Shown here: piece after piece, positions 1 to 12,950 of the stretch | How the letters are laid out: the number at the start of each line of letters is the position of its first letter | Numbering within the stretch: the first letter of the stretch is position 1 | Assembly: GCF_000485595.1 (NCBI RefSeq) | Contig: NW_014577067.1 | Coordinates: forward strand, 362,647 to 426,646 | Origin: Priapulus caudatus | Taxonomy: Eukaryota > Priapulida > Priapulimorpha > Priapulimorphida > Priapulidae | Direction: 5' to 3' | DNA length: 64,000 bases | Made by a program: the position numbers and the translations under genes | Notes under the pieces: generated by a model | The model's database searches: none | What the model was told of the DNA's origin: nothing | What the model saw: only the letters and a program-made list of their open reading frames with translations

Positions 1-3000
1 ATGAATGAATGCAATATATACATGCGCATGGTAAGTTTCATGAAACGACTCGGTGTTTCCTTTGGTTTCATCAGACTGGTTATACTTTATTGAAGGAAAT
101 TAGCGACTGCACAACGTCGGCTGGTTGGTGCGTGATTAAAATAGTTTCGTGTTTCACTTAGGCAAAACCGCTATTCTCGCTACAGTAGTTTTTCTACCAT
201 ATCCTCTCCAAAAGCGCGGCCAGGCTGGTTGGTATATCGATCTCCATATAAGCCTTTTAAAATCCCCGGCACTTCCTTCACAGCCCATACAGTGTGTAAC
301 GTTAGGCGTAGACAAAATAAAGCCCAATAATGCGATCAGTCGTAAAGACGATTTTATTACGAACCACTTCAATGCGAAAATCAATTTCCACTTAGCTCAC
401 ATTAATTAATACCGTTGTAAATGATTTGCAAACTCCTATATAATGTCGGTTTCATCAATACAGTCGCACGAATGCCTATTTACAGCGCATAATAGGGTGT
501 CTTTACCCCCGGATGTGGGCGGAACAACTACGGTGATTTATTGGCTTCGAGTTTATCATAAATTGTTTGTGATAACGACTGGAATCATTACCAACATGGC
601 TGTTTCGACCGCGATGAGCGTATATATGTCTGTAATGCACATCTGTCTGATAAGGAGGACGTATTATTATAGGAAATCGGTAGATTGCGTGACAACTGAA
701 CCACCTTAAATAACGTCTGCATTCCTTAAAGATAATATGAAACATGGCTGTCGTGTTTTCTACGCGTTCAAACTACATATTTATGAAAATCGGGTTTTTC
801 GTTGACATGTTAAAGCCATAGAAATAGCCGTTTTATTGATCACACTTTACTTTCGTGCTATAAGAAATCGGGAAAATTTATTTGCGATCTATAGAGATGT
901 TTTTTCAATTAACCATGTAAAATGTTATCATAAGCACAAATACACACAGAACTTCGATTTAAATTGCCTACTATGCGTTATAAATATAAAAAAGAGAAGT
1001 ATTAGAAATAAATATGCGTTATTGCATATGACCGTGGAATAAAGTTGATAGACTGCGTGCGTATATATATATCCTTATATTCCCAGTTTTATACGTCGGT
1101 GTATCGGCCCTAACGTAGCGTAATATAATGTAACGTTGCATAACGTAGCGTAGCGCAGCGGTATCTAACGTAATATAGCATAACGTTGGAGACGACATGT
1201 TGCTTTACCAGCGTACATGCGCATAGAATAGGTGGACAAATCCCTCCTATTAGAGGCACTCGGTTGAATTGTCCGTCATCGACTATCATGTCAACGCGCG
1301 TATTAACGGAATCAGACAGTTACCGCGAATCACTTCGACTAGCTTCCAGGACGGAAATGATGGAAATTGCACTTCGTCTCGATAGCTTTCGGTGAATCGT
1401 GGCAAATTTTGACAGGACATGAGGGTTTTTCAGAAAATGACTTCGAGTAAGTAGTGCGTCGCGGTTGCCTCAAAGATGCATTGAAAGTTTGCCATTGATA
1501 GCGTGCAACATGATTTCGTTTCGTGTCGATGCGTTACTGTTTGATTTAATGGACTTCTTTTGTCGTATTGCACGGTGCTTGTATCTGGTCTGAATTCGTC
1601 ATAGATAGAGAAAATTATCGACGGCGGAACGCCGAGCCTTCGATTGCCTACACTGATCGTATCCATCATTTAGAAATTCGTTTATATGTACGATCGCTCG
1701 GAACTTGGGCAGAATTATTTACGATTAATGTTCCGTAACGCGCATGGAAGCCATTATCGTATGAGATTAACATATTTAAGAATCGAAACGATGTCTAGTC
1801 GAATCGAACCGATGTATATGTCAACACAGTATCCAACTCAACAGCGACGCTGGGGGAAATTGAGGCATCAGTATGCCTATCGCCAGATGTTTGAACTCCA
1901 GGTCACAGCGGTCGCTTTATTTAGGTTTAAAATGTACGTGCATAGCTCTTTCTATTCTCTCTTTCCCTTCTCTCTCTTACTTTGTTATTCCACTCTGTCT
2001 TTTTTTTCTCTCTCTCTCGATGTTTTTCTCATTGTTTTCCTCATTTTGCGTGTGTGTGTGTGTGTGTGTATATGCGTGCGTGCGCGCTCGTGTGTATCTG
2101 CGTGCGTGTGCGTGACGCTTTAAGGCCCTTAACGTGCCTGCTCTCTGACCTTTTCCCCGTCTTTCTTTCTCTTCACTCTCCCTCTCCGCTCTCGCATTCT
2201 CCACCACACCTTTCACTCTGGTTGGCTTGCTCTCTGTCTGTTTGTCGGTCTATCTTTCGTTTTAAGCAAGTAATCTTTGCCCGTATATAACTATTGGAAT
2301 ATTATATCCCCACGCGTGCCAATAAAAGTGAGCAATAGTCCAGAGTTGCGTGCTGCTCGCTTCATGAAATATGTGCGCAGCACTTATAGTTTAGAGGCAA
2401 TCGAGCAAAGGCAGAGTAGAGCGTTCGAAACGTCACTCCATTATGCCGGCATATTTTAAGACGTCTCCCTTGCGGGCGATTGATGCCGAGATGTTTTCCA
2501 TCCGGTCATCAATAATGTTAAGATTATTGGAAAAAAGCAAAAAGATAAAATCCTATTGCAGTGATCAGACAAAACCATGAGTGATTAGTGCTTGCAGCAC
2601 GCGGCCCATGCACCATCATTTGCATGTTTGCGCAAAAATACAAAAACCCGTAATAACTGCCTTTCGGTGAACAATTCGGGAGAATGTTTTCCTTGAAATC
2701 AGATCGCCGTGATATATTTCGGAATCGCTATGCTGTCCATGTTACGGACCCGAGCCACGCACCATCTCTACGCGCTCGAACTCTTAACGTGCGCTGCCGT
2801 AAAATTGATATTTGTTTCGATCACGAATTTAGGTCTCTCTCTCTACGCTAATATTTCCTCGATTGTTCAGCTCGAATCAAAACTACACCCACCAACTTCG
2901 AGTGCCAGCCGATGATTGCCTTAAACTATAGTCATGAGAGCCGATATGGAAATCTGACAAAATTCGTCCTCGTGGTGGTGGCTCCCAGACCGTCGGTTCT

Positions 3001-3880
3001 GAGCAGGCGGAGGGTTTCACGTGCTTATCGTCCGCCATCTTTCATAGACGGACGCGGAGGCACATGCTTATCAATAAACCGCAATATCCTGACTAACGTC
3101 GCGCGAGGAGCCGTGCGAGCGCTCGTGGACGCGGCAATATATAGAAAACGGAGAATTCTCTGCGGGAAATAAACGTGATTGAGCGTCGACAAACCGTTTG
3201 CGCAGGACTTAGCACGCCGCGCAATCAGAGCGGGACGGAACGAGGCGTGTATTCTAATGCATGCCTCGACGACTTACACTCGCGCTGGAGTCTGAGGAGC
3301 CAGAGGAGTCTGAGCCTCGAGTATACGGGCCATACGTCTCACTAAAACCAAAGACTAGATAGGAAAATTGTTAATCCCATCTTAACCGATTGAGCACCGT
3401 ACTGCTACTATACGACTAGGAGATCATAGACTACTACGAGCCCTTCTATGTACAGAGATAAAAGCGGCAGTGAAAGAGGCCGCATGCTGTGATTGAAATT
3501 ACTGATACGTATGCATATATATTAATCTTTGACGAAAGATTCGGGTGTTATGTAAATTGTGTAGATTTTTACAGAATGATCTGATTACGGTGGATTAATG
3601 GGTAGTTACTTTTAGTGAACGTTGATCGGGTTTACCTCTGCGGTCAACTGGGAATAATTTCATCTTCATCATATCGTTCTAGCTCCGGAATATTCGCGTT
3701 GAATTCTATGAAACCCCGGACGTAGAGGTTTTTTGATAAACGCATGACTTTATCAAGCAAAGTTTTAAACTATTAGTTACATATATATCAATATATTCCA
3801 TTGAGGTCTTTCCGGTAAGGTTAGACCAGATAAATGATAGATGAGAATATATGATAGACAAAAAATGTTTGTAGGCGGCG
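1..3880. other. No recognised gene; AT-rich with short repeats
   Basis: No exon with a recognisable protein family was found on either strand. The stretch contains a degenerate repeat of TAACGTAGCG-like units at about 1111-1187 and a pyrimidine-rich tract running into a (GT)n microsatellite at about 1945-2112. The open frames here are short and have no convincing splice sites. It may hold intronic sequence of the gene whose candidate last exon lies at 4760-5041, but nothing in it proves this. Confidence 0.5.
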
Positions 3881-3883
3881 TTA

Positions 3884-4200
3884 TGGATGGGTGGACGGAC
3901 GGATGGACGGATGGACGGACGGACGGACGGATGGACGGATGGACGGACGGATGGATGGATGGATGGATGGATGGATGGATGGATGGATGAGTGGATGATG
4001 GATGGATGATGGATGGATGGATGGATGGATGGATGGATGGATGGATGGATGGATGGATGGATGGATGGACGGATGGATTGATGGATGGAGGGATGGATGG
4101 ACAGGCGGATTGATGGCAGGGTAGATAGCTGGGCTGCCGGACAGACGAACGGACTGGCAGGCGGACGGACGGAGGGGCCGGAGGATGGGTGGATGGATGA
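3884..4200. repeat. (GGAT/GGAC)n tetranucleotide array
   Basis: About 315 bases of tandem GGAT and GGAC tetranucleotides with point variants. It is almost uninterrupted between about 3890 and 4075 and more degenerate towards 4200. The minus-strand frame through it reads as repeated His-Pro-Ser-Ile and is a product of the repeat, not a gene. Confidence 0.95.
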
Positions 4201-4334
4201 ATGGATAAACAGATTTACGTATTGATTTATACATACACAGCAATATACTTTGACAGCGAGACAGCGAGCTAGCTACACAGCTATAGAATATCGGTCAATA
4301 TCGGTCAGTCGACTGAGTAGTTGGGGCGATCAGT

Positions 4335-4672
4335 CGGCCGGTTGGACGGTCGTCGGTTGGTTCGGCTGTCGGTCGGCCCGTCGGTCGGTCCGTCGGTCGG
4401 TCGGTCCGTCGGTCAGTCGGTCGGTCGGTTCGTCGATTCGTTGGTCCGTCGGTCCGTCGTCCGTCGGTCAGTCGGTCAGTCTGGTCCGGTCTCGGTCGAT
4501 CGGCCGTCGGTCGTGTCGTCGTCGGTCGGTCGCGTCGGTCGGTCGGGTCGGCTCGCGGTCGGTGCGTCGTGTCGGTCGTCGCGTCGGTCGGTCGTCGCGT
4601 CGGTCGCTCGGTCGGTCGGTCGGCCGGCCGGTCGGTCGGTCGGTCGGTCAATCGGTCGGTCGGTTGGTCGAC
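4335..4672. repeat. (GGTC)n tetranucleotide array
   Basis: About 340 bases of GGTC/CGTC tetranucleotides, immediately following a separate GGAT array. Open frames exist on both strands because the unit contains no stop codon. They encode only Arg-Ser-Val-Gly or Asp-Arg-Pro-Thr repeats and are not genes. Confidence 0.95.
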
Positions 4673-4759
4673 TGGAAGACAGCATTAACACGTTAGTGCA
4701 TACATTTGTGTACCTATGGTTTGCGCGCGCTTACGCGATATAACTTTTTTCAACTTCAG

Positions 4760-5041
4760 CAACCTTTCGAAAATCACTTTTACCAGAGCAAAGACCTTCT
4801 GAGCCGGCTTACTCATAGAACTCTCTACGACACCAACCTTCCCAAGCAGAAAGCGAAATCCACGGCGGTTACTCCAAATGCCAACAACGTCTCACAAAAT
4901 GTCGACAAAAGCAATCCCTCTTCGACCGAGCTGAAGTTCGACGCGACAGGAAAGGGAGAGGAAACTGCTGACGGAGAGAACGTCGCGTCAACGTCAAGTC
5001 AGCGGTTACCAGCAGAGAAACAGTTCACAATCGAGAAGTGA
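4760..5041 (+). CDS. Candidate 3'-terminal exon of an unrecognised gene
   Basis: A 93-codon open stretch follows a good acceptor: a T-rich tract and CAACTTCAG ending at 4759. It reads in phase from CAA at 4760 to TGA at 5039-5041. The peptide starts QPFENHFYQSKDLLSRL, then turns into a polar, Ser/Thr/Lys/Glu-rich tail ending EKQFTIEK, as expected of a cytoplasmic C-terminus. An ATTAAA hexamer lies about 250 bases downstream. Codon use looks protein-like and unlike the surrounding AT-rich DNA. I do not recognise the family. No upstream exon was identified, and the preceding 400 bases are the GGTC array. It could also be a chance open frame. Confidence 0.35.
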   Translation, partial: QPFENHFYQSKDLLSRLTHRTLYDTNLPKQKAKSTAVTPNANNVSQNVDKSNPSSTELKFDATGKGEETADGENVASTSSQRLPAEKQFTIEK

Positions 5042-6987
5042 GACCTAACAACCATTTTGGCCTTTAATAGCCATTTTAATAATGACTACTTTCTTTATTT
5101 TTTAAAGTTAAGTTTAGTTTCAATCTCGACAACCGTTCCCGTGATTTACCACTTGTAACATTTCTCGTTGGCGACGGTTTGTGGATTTGCTACATTCGTT
5201 CATAATAGAGCTTGAATGAGATTTTGATATGAAGCTTATGACTTATTACTGCAAGCATCTTGCGATTTGAAGTTTTAATTAATTAATTAAATTTAATGTT
5301 GGGCGTAAATAATTGCATGTGTTAAACCTAGATGATTTGATCTCATTACTGTGTGCAGTGTGACAACGACAATTATATCTTTAAAAAATGGCGTGTAAGA
5401 ATGAATGATATTCAGAGTTTGACGCATAAGCATGAAAAAACACGCTCATTAGTTGCCATGGAAAGCAATTATGGCAGATACTCCGGCGCGCACTTCGCAT
5501 TTGGGCAAACCAAATCACGTCGTTAATGAATACGTTTGTAATCGCGTACGCTCTCGCAATACAATTGCTAGTGGGAATTCCGCCTTCACCTTGTTCGTAA
5601 AAGAATACACGATATTTGCTGCTGGACCTCTAGTTGCCCTTTCGTACTCAATCTCCATCTGAAGTCAATGGCAAATAGGACAGCCCATATCAATTACTTT
5701 AAGTGACTTTTTTGACGTCAAAAGGGTTGTAAAAATATCCTCGGATTGTTGCGATGCAAGGAAGGCCGTTGGAAGGGACGCCACCTATTAATTTTCTGGA
5801 GAGCTGTCCCTCCTTTATCGATAGAAAAATTGCTTTCTCTAGTTTTTATGCTAACCGGATTTAAATGGAAAAAAGCATCGATGTCTGACTTCCGACAACG
5901 TTTTAACAAACCGCTCAATTTTATGCACGATGGGCATCGATGATTTACAAACGCTAACTTGACTTGAGAATTTTAATCTAGCATTAGAATTAGCTAATCC
6001 CAAAAGTCGCAGAGCGAAGAGTTTGTCGAAATTTCCTAGAAAAACTGTATAAGAGGCGAATGAACATTAAACATATTAAACGAAACGGACGTAATATTTC
6101 ATGTGTGCTGGCGATGGATCCGTCCCAGACTATGACGCAATGCCGTCGCTCTGGCAACTATGAACACAAACAGCTCTGAGGCATTATCCCCATTACTACA
6201 GATGTTAAGCGATTGCGATGTGAAATTAATGTCCATATATTAGATTCTGAATCAGGCGGCTAATTAAATTCCGAAGAATTTTGATGGCGCAGTTAGATGC
6301 ACTTTGTTGAAATTAAATTACTTAAGGGCTTTAATGCGTCTGCATGTTTTGCATACGAATATTTCGCCGCGGGTATGTCGTTTTAGTTGTTTCTGTGAGG
6401 CGACTAGCTTTTGCGCTCTAATCCCGCAGGGGAAATTATGCGTTTAGTTTGGGTGGGCCCCTAAAGGCCGTGCTTACAATGTAATTTCATTGCAAAGCGA
6501 AGCACTTTAGAAGTCGCTCGCCTTTCTCTGTCCGGCCACTAGTTGGTATATGTATAGCCTACTTGTTATAGCACGCACATCCTTCACAGGATCACAGGAT
6601 TAATTGCCGTTTATACAATGAAACAAATTATTTCTTTTAAACCTTCATATATAATTCATTATTGCGTGAGTGATATTTTCATTGGTGGTTGCGATCTCAT
6701 ATATTTTGCGTATGTATGATAATTATAATAAGTGTAGAAATTATGCCGTACTGTGTGATTAGTACATATTTAGGGTATAGCAAATTGTTGCAAACTTTTT
6801 ACATGCTGAGCTTTCCTATATTCAATTTGTAACTTACTGTATCACGATGGGTTACTAAATGTTTGCGTGCGAACCAGCAAAATAGCAATACACAGAATGC
6901 AATAACTGTAGGTATTAATGCCAAAGTAACAAAAACCGCATTTAAAATTTTAAAAATCGTAGATAGTAGCAGAGTATATACAAACAT

Positions 6988-7081
6988 ACACACGCGCGCG
7001 CGCCGCGCACGCACGCACACACGCACACACACACACACGCGCGCGCACACACAGATAGGATATATATATATATATATATAA
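6988..7081. repeat. Compound (CA)n/(CG)n/(TA)n microsatellite
   Basis: Alternating purine-pyrimidine tract passing from CACG to CA to CGCG and ending in (TA)n. The short open frames through it come from the repeat. Confidence 0.9.
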
Positions 7082-7840
7082 TACCATCATTTATCTCTTT
7101 AGTTTCTTCAACCATCCATGGATTGCGCGCAACAAGTGTAAATAGCTATATTACGTTAACTTTATAATATCACTAAATTCGTAATATATGCGCCACTGCA
7201 TAGACAGTATTCTTATCTATTCGATTTCAAACTGTTATCGATAGCGTTATAACTGTATCGCATTGCATTATGCATCGTAAGGCGGGGGCGACAAAATATA
7301 GACTAGACAGTCTATAGCGCGAGCTTTATTGAATTTACAGTCTGCACGTGCAAGTATGTGCCTATTTAATCGTCCTGTTTTTGGCTTCTTAAGAAGGGTG
7401 CCATGTTCTTTACAAATATTTAAATTGTATTCCTAGTGTGCCACGCAGCTGCAATAACACACGTCACTAATTGCACGTAAGCGGTGGAGGGGGTGGAGGG
7501 CTTGACGACGACGATCATTCACCTGTCTGCATTGACGACGACGATTCGCCCCCGTCATCTATTCAGCTTTTCACGAGATTAATCGTTTTATAGCTGCTGT
7601 TTGTTAGTGTATCGTTCTAATCGCATTTTTTACGTTCTCTCTATAGGAGTGATAATCGCAATTTAACCTTTATGTAAGCGGTAAGGCGGTCTTCACATAG
7701 TATAGCGCCCGCGAAACTAACATTTCTGTGAAACCGTTCTTCCCTCGGGGAAAGGGTTTCCTTTAATGGCCGCTGCATGGCGGATGACGATAAATCGCCA
7801 AAGAAAGCTCGCCCTTCGGTTATTACGTCGGGGCGCGATA

Positions 7841-8034
7841 TTAGTTAATCCCCCCTCCCTAACGCTAGTTAATCCCCCCTTCCTAACGCTAGTTAATCCC
7901 TTCCCTAACGCTAGTTAATCCCTTCCCTAACGCTAGTTAATCCCTCTTCCCTAACGCTAGTTAATCCCCCCTCCCTAACGCTAGTTAATCCCCCCTCCCT
8001 AACGCTAGTTAATTCCCCCTCCCTAACGCTAGTT
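7841..8034. repeat. 24 bp minisatellite, about eight units
   Basis: Tandem units reading TTAGTTAATCCCCCCTCCC followed by TAACGC. Eight units are visible and vary mainly in the length of the C/T run. Spacers are not unique, so this is a minisatellite and not a CRISPR array. Confidence 0.9.
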
Positions 8035-8341
8035 GACACGCGCTAGGATGCGTTGGGCGGAGAGCAATGTTCGGCGGCAAGCATTCAACATCACGATTTA
8101 CATATGCATCGCTTCATGGGTGTGACGTTGTTGCGTAATGTTCGCGTGGCCACCAACGCTGCTTACAGCGACTCCTTGGTATGCTTATCTATGGGTAGAA
8201 ATGCGCTGCTGTAACAAACTGTGAGCGCAACTAATCCCTGTCGCACACTGTCGACCTATACTGACCCAGAACTGAACTCTCAGAAATGACAATTCTGGCC
8301 AGTCAGTTGGAACACGTAAGTCACCTCAATTTACACACAAT

Positions 8342-8550
8342 CAGGGGCCCGTTGTCAGAAACAAAATTAGTCTTAACATTAACATTTTGTCTTAGACCGT
8401 CGACAGAAACGCTGCGAAGTTACCTCAATGAAAAATCGTAGCAGATTTCCTCATAGCAATACCAAACAAAGTGGTGTCGACGGTCTACGAGAAGATGTTA
8501 GTGTTAAGACTAATGTTAAGACTGATTTTGTTTCTGACAACGAGCTCCAG
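8342..8550. mobile_element. Inverted-repeat element (MITE-like)
   Basis: The two ends are about 65 bp inverted repeats. The left begins CAGGGGCCCGTTGTCAG and the right ends with the complement of CTGGAGCTCGTTGTCAG. Both arms continue through AAACAAAAT, AGTCTTAACA and AGACCGTCGAC. The ~75 bp centre is unique. CAG...CTG termini suggest a hAT-like non-autonomous element, but no clear target duplication was found. Confidence 0.75.
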
Positions 8551-10431
8551 GTTCGGCTTTGGAGTGAATTAACAGAACTATAATGACTATAGTTGCCCAT
8601 CTTTTTTCGCGCAATAGTTGTCTATACATACTAGCTTCTTGTACGTGTAGCGGTCGTGTGCACGCGTTGACATGTTGCAGGTCTGTATTTATGTGCAATT
8701 TTGACATATTTAGTGATTTTTGAATTTCATTGTTCTTAATTGGTTATGGTGGATTTCAGGCGTACTTCGTATTGCGGGGAGTATTTCGTAGAACGGAAAG
8801 TTAGCTTTAAGTCACATTGCAAGGAGAATGCGCAGACAGGATAAAACGCAATGCAATAGGCAGAATATTTTGGAAATTAAGGAATATACAGTTTGTGAGC
8901 GTTCAGCGGATTGAAATGACGATTTTTAGACGGGAGCAACAAAATTATTTGTTCCCACATATTATCCTAATAAAGGTCAAACAAAAAGTGCTAAATTCGC
9001 CAACAACTGGCATGACTACAAGTCTTTATATAATGGAAATATTGGCAAAATAAACGAACTTGGCTTCATTTAACGTGTTTTTCATTTGTTTCTATTGTAA
9101 TATCAACTCATTTGCGTAAGAATCATATGTAAATCGCTAAATGAAATGGACCCCCATTACGTATAAGTATCGAACGAAAAATACATTTATAAAGTGTTGA
9201 TATTCGATTTGAACAGTACTCGTATAGCATATATCTCTGGTTACTCTCTACACTAAATATTGATTTCCATCTTGTCAAAAAAGAATTTATTATTGATAAT
9301 GGACTATAAATTCATGATTCAGCGTCTCTTGGTGACTTCACCACTAAACCGATGGACATGGCAGCCTCGCGTCTACAAGCCTATATTGCTTTTCAAGTCT
9401 ATATTTACTCTGTAATGCATTTGCACGTAGTTGTTTGCGAGGACTCGCGCAATTTTGCCGCCACAATTCCAAAAGCTTTGCATTATAACTCCTTGAGCCA
9501 GCAAGTGAAGACACAAACACAATACGGAATTCAATAATGCAGAACATAACGCGTTCGCTGTATTGGTAAAAGTGAAATTAAAACAGTGCGGCTGCGATAT
9601 TTACATAAAATATCTTCACATAAAAGTTCAGGCGTTGGAATGTAAAACATATATTCCAGGCGCAGCGCATGTACATGTCTTCTCGTTTCGCTGTACGGCT
9701 TCCTAGATATGAAACGGGGGAAAATGCCATTCGAAATGATTCTGAACCTCGAGTTTAAAAAAAGTTAAAATCATACAACATAATATTTAACTAAACTATA
9801 CAATTGAAAACGACATTCGTTTGAAAATTCGATTGTAAATGAATGATTAACACGGTTATCAAAGATATACGTGCAGCTGCCTATACGCAACACACATTTG
9901 GTTCAATTCGATGCCATTTGAATGCACGACATGGAAACTCGAATATAATCAATACAGAAACAATATCGTCATGAGCTTCACACTATAGCACTGGCTTACT
10001 TGTAACTCGCTTGGAAATATCTATCTAACCGTGCACGCATGCATGCACACACAAGTACGTCCTATAGGGTAGCCGGGCCTGCACTGGTAGACTGTAGTCG
10101 ATAATATTGATTGACCCCCCGTGAGACCTTTGTTTACAGTGGAATATTCCGTAGCTGTGTCAAGAAGGGCCAATCCCTCATCAGTGCCATTCAGTTAATA
10201 AGCTGTGAGTGTCCTCACTCGCAGCATGCAGGAGTACTCGTGGAGGTGTGCACACACTGCCGCACAACTTTCTTTGTAACATCGTTAGGAAGCAACCCAT
10301 GCCGTGATAAAGGATCGAGAACAGTGGCAAGAATCATGTTTCATCACTTTCAGAGTTGTTCTATATAACTGCGTTCGGATTTTACAATTCCTCATCGACA
10401 ACTTTCTATATTTCACCTTGTCTCCTCTCTC

Positions 10432-10472
10432 ATACACACACACACGCGCGCGCACGCACGCACACTCACGCG
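10432..10472. repeat. (CA)n/(CG)n microsatellite
   Basis: Short CACACA to CGCGCG to CACGCACG tract in otherwise ordinary sequence. Confidence 0.8.
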
Positions 10473-12392
10473 TTCACCCGTTCCGCTTGTGCCACACCTC
10501 CCCCCTCGAACGAACCCCCTGTCAAATTGGTCAACAGTGTATTAGGGGGGCCTACGTGCGTGTATATAGCGCAATTAGAAGCCGTTTCAGTGCAGCAAAA
10601 CACGGCATCTTACAATCATCTACGATGCGTGCATGCTTTACCGGGAGTGGGGGTGGGGCTTGCTAGACAGGAGGCTGAGTGAACCTGCTACCATAAGCCT
10701 AAAGAGGTGAGAATACCCTGCTACATTAGGGGCTTGATAATGATATTTTCCTAATGGCACATACGGCAGAATGGCAATAAACTAGGCGAACATTACGCTA
10801 CACCGCCACACTGCATCATCAAAACGCTAGAACTTAGCTCGCCGTGTATCTAGTGAGTTACATATCCTACCAGGCGACAACATAAAAGCGTGGCGGTCAT
10901 CGCTGACAAAATCTTAATTCACTGTGTGGGGGGGGGGGAGTGGAGCAGTGCAGAAATCATACAAAAGTACAGAATAGGTATATTACCGTAAACACATACA
11001 TATATACAATGTACATAAAACGAGATCCGATATGCTCATGATATTAACATTACGCATATGCATACATGTGCAGGTTACGTACGTACATGCAAGCATGCCT
11101 GCATCACTGAAAACAACCTGTGAGCAAATAATAGATACGAAAACAGTAATTATCGCACGGGGCATCACGCTAGATAAAGTTGTTACTTTCAAATAAAAAT
11201 AAATAATTTAACATAATACATAACTATAAAACGTTATAATCCTATGAACAATACCTTGCCGTGCCCTTCGTGGATATTAAGCTCTTTCTAAATGTCAGTT
11301 ATGCTTGTTACTGTTCGAGGTCAAATTTTATACGTCTAAACCGCATTCATTCAATTGTGTATGAACACCCCTCTAGTCCAAACGGGTAACTACATCACGT
11401 ATGAACACCTTAGAAAAACGCTGTACTACATATAAGTGACAAGTCAGTTTCAGGGTGAATATAATTAATTACATTTGTAGCAACGCAGTGCTGTGACAGC
11501 TATTGGGCACAGTATATGCATTAGTGAAGTACATTGCGACAATTTCATTTAATATTACGCACATTTTAATCCGAGATGTGTTTGAATATTTACAGTGAAG
11601 ATAATACACAGCATCAAATACAGGTTTGACAGTTTGCACAATTAAATAACAATCACGTGGTTTAAAATCCACTATTTGTGATTTACATACACAGACCGTG
11701 TGCAATATCATACTTGCAAATGCAATTATACTTTAACAAAATAAAAATATTAACATTTGTTTTCATTACATGAATTGTAAATACTTACTCTTAGTTTCAC
11801 ATTCTGTAAGATTTGTAGATTGCACTATTACATCAAAATTACCAAATTAATGTTTAGACAATGAGATTAATATGAAATTATCCAGAAAGCCAAAAGATGG
11901 CACTTACAGCTGAATTGATGAGAACTTCATAACACAACTAATATTTTTTATGAGAATCTTAGAAATGATTTTTGATTTTTCCATTAGGGTTTTGTGCAAA
12001 AACGGTAAAAATGTTACAATTGGTCTCTGGTTACTTGATAACGTTAACCAGGCTAAGTAGCACCAGAATGTGACATACCTATGGGAAAAGGGAATGATCA
12101 GTTTACCATGGTTATTACACCCACTTACACCAACGTATCACATGACTTACTGCAAAATACGCAAGCTCATGTCATTATTCCACACATGCATTATTACCAG
12201 ACGTACACCCAATATTGTGCGTACCTAGTGAATATGGGGCTCTAGCTTGAATGGCAATAAAATAAATGACCCAAGATATTCTCAAGTCTTAAGATTGGTT
12301 TAAGCTGTTGCTATAGCCACAGACATATTTACAACAATGGTATAAATAAATTAATACGCATTAACAATCAATAATGATCTATGTACGACAAA

Positions 12393-12444
12393 AGACCAAC
12401 AGCACTGACCACTAAATAAGACCAACAGCACTGACCACTAAATA
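12393..12444. repeat. Tandem duplication of a 26 bp unit
   Basis: The unit beginning AGACCAACAGCACTGACC occurs twice in a row (12393-12418 and 12419-12444) without a mismatch, so the duplication is recent. Confidence 0.9.
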
Positions 12445-12950
12445 ATTTTGTGTCCACCACAACCATTGATCTCTCAACCCAGCCATTGGTCTCTCAAACC
12501 ACTCATCACAATTCACAGCTTTTTTTAGAGGAAGATATGTAATATAAGTGGATAGTTGAGATTGATATATTAAAATCACACACGTGGCAAGTGATCCACC
12601 TTGTCAAGTTCATTGATGCCTCTTTCTACGATCACTGAATCATACAGCAGTTTGATAAGGAATCTCGGAACCTAACATTTCAGCCCCGACAACTCAATCT
12701 GCTGTCATTCTGCGCTCACAAAAGTCCAGCAGACAAACCACCTTTCCAGAAAAGCGTTAGTCTGAAGACGATATTGAGGGAAATCACATATTATTCTATC
12801 ACACAGAGGATAATCGCTGAAAATTGCAAAATGAAACTGCACTGCCATCTGCTGGTAGAAAATAGTTCTAAAGGTTGGAGTGTTGCTTCCAGGAGGCCAT
12901 TACGTGGGGGTGACGTTTGGTCCGTAAGAATTACAGGTCAATACGAGACA

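Larger units (their letters stand above)
5042..12950. other. No recognised gene; AT-rich intergenic DNA and repeats
   Basis: About 7.9 kb with only short, non-conserved open frames. The right-hand part (roughly 11-12.95 kb) probably holds the 3' untranslated region of the palmitoyltransferase on the minus strand, but no polyadenylation signal could be assigned with confidence. Supported contents are listed separately: a CA/CG/TA microsatellite, an eight-unit minisatellite, an inverted-repeat element and a 26 bp tandem duplication. There is also a short G run near 10926. Confidence 0.6.

Noticed and set aside
3881-4243. 120-codon His/Pro/Ser/Ile-rich frame on the minus strand
   Set aside because: Translation of the GGAT array; not a gene.
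4250-4743. Long open frames on both strands encoding Arg-Ser-Val-Gly or Asp-Arg-Pro-Thr repeats
   Set aside because: They are translations of the GGTC tetranucleotide array, which lacks stop codons; no splice sites or family similarity.
7841-8034. Regular repeats that might be read as a CRISPR array
   Set aside because: There are no unique spacers, the host is a eukaryote, and the units are head-to-tail 24 bp minisatellite copies.
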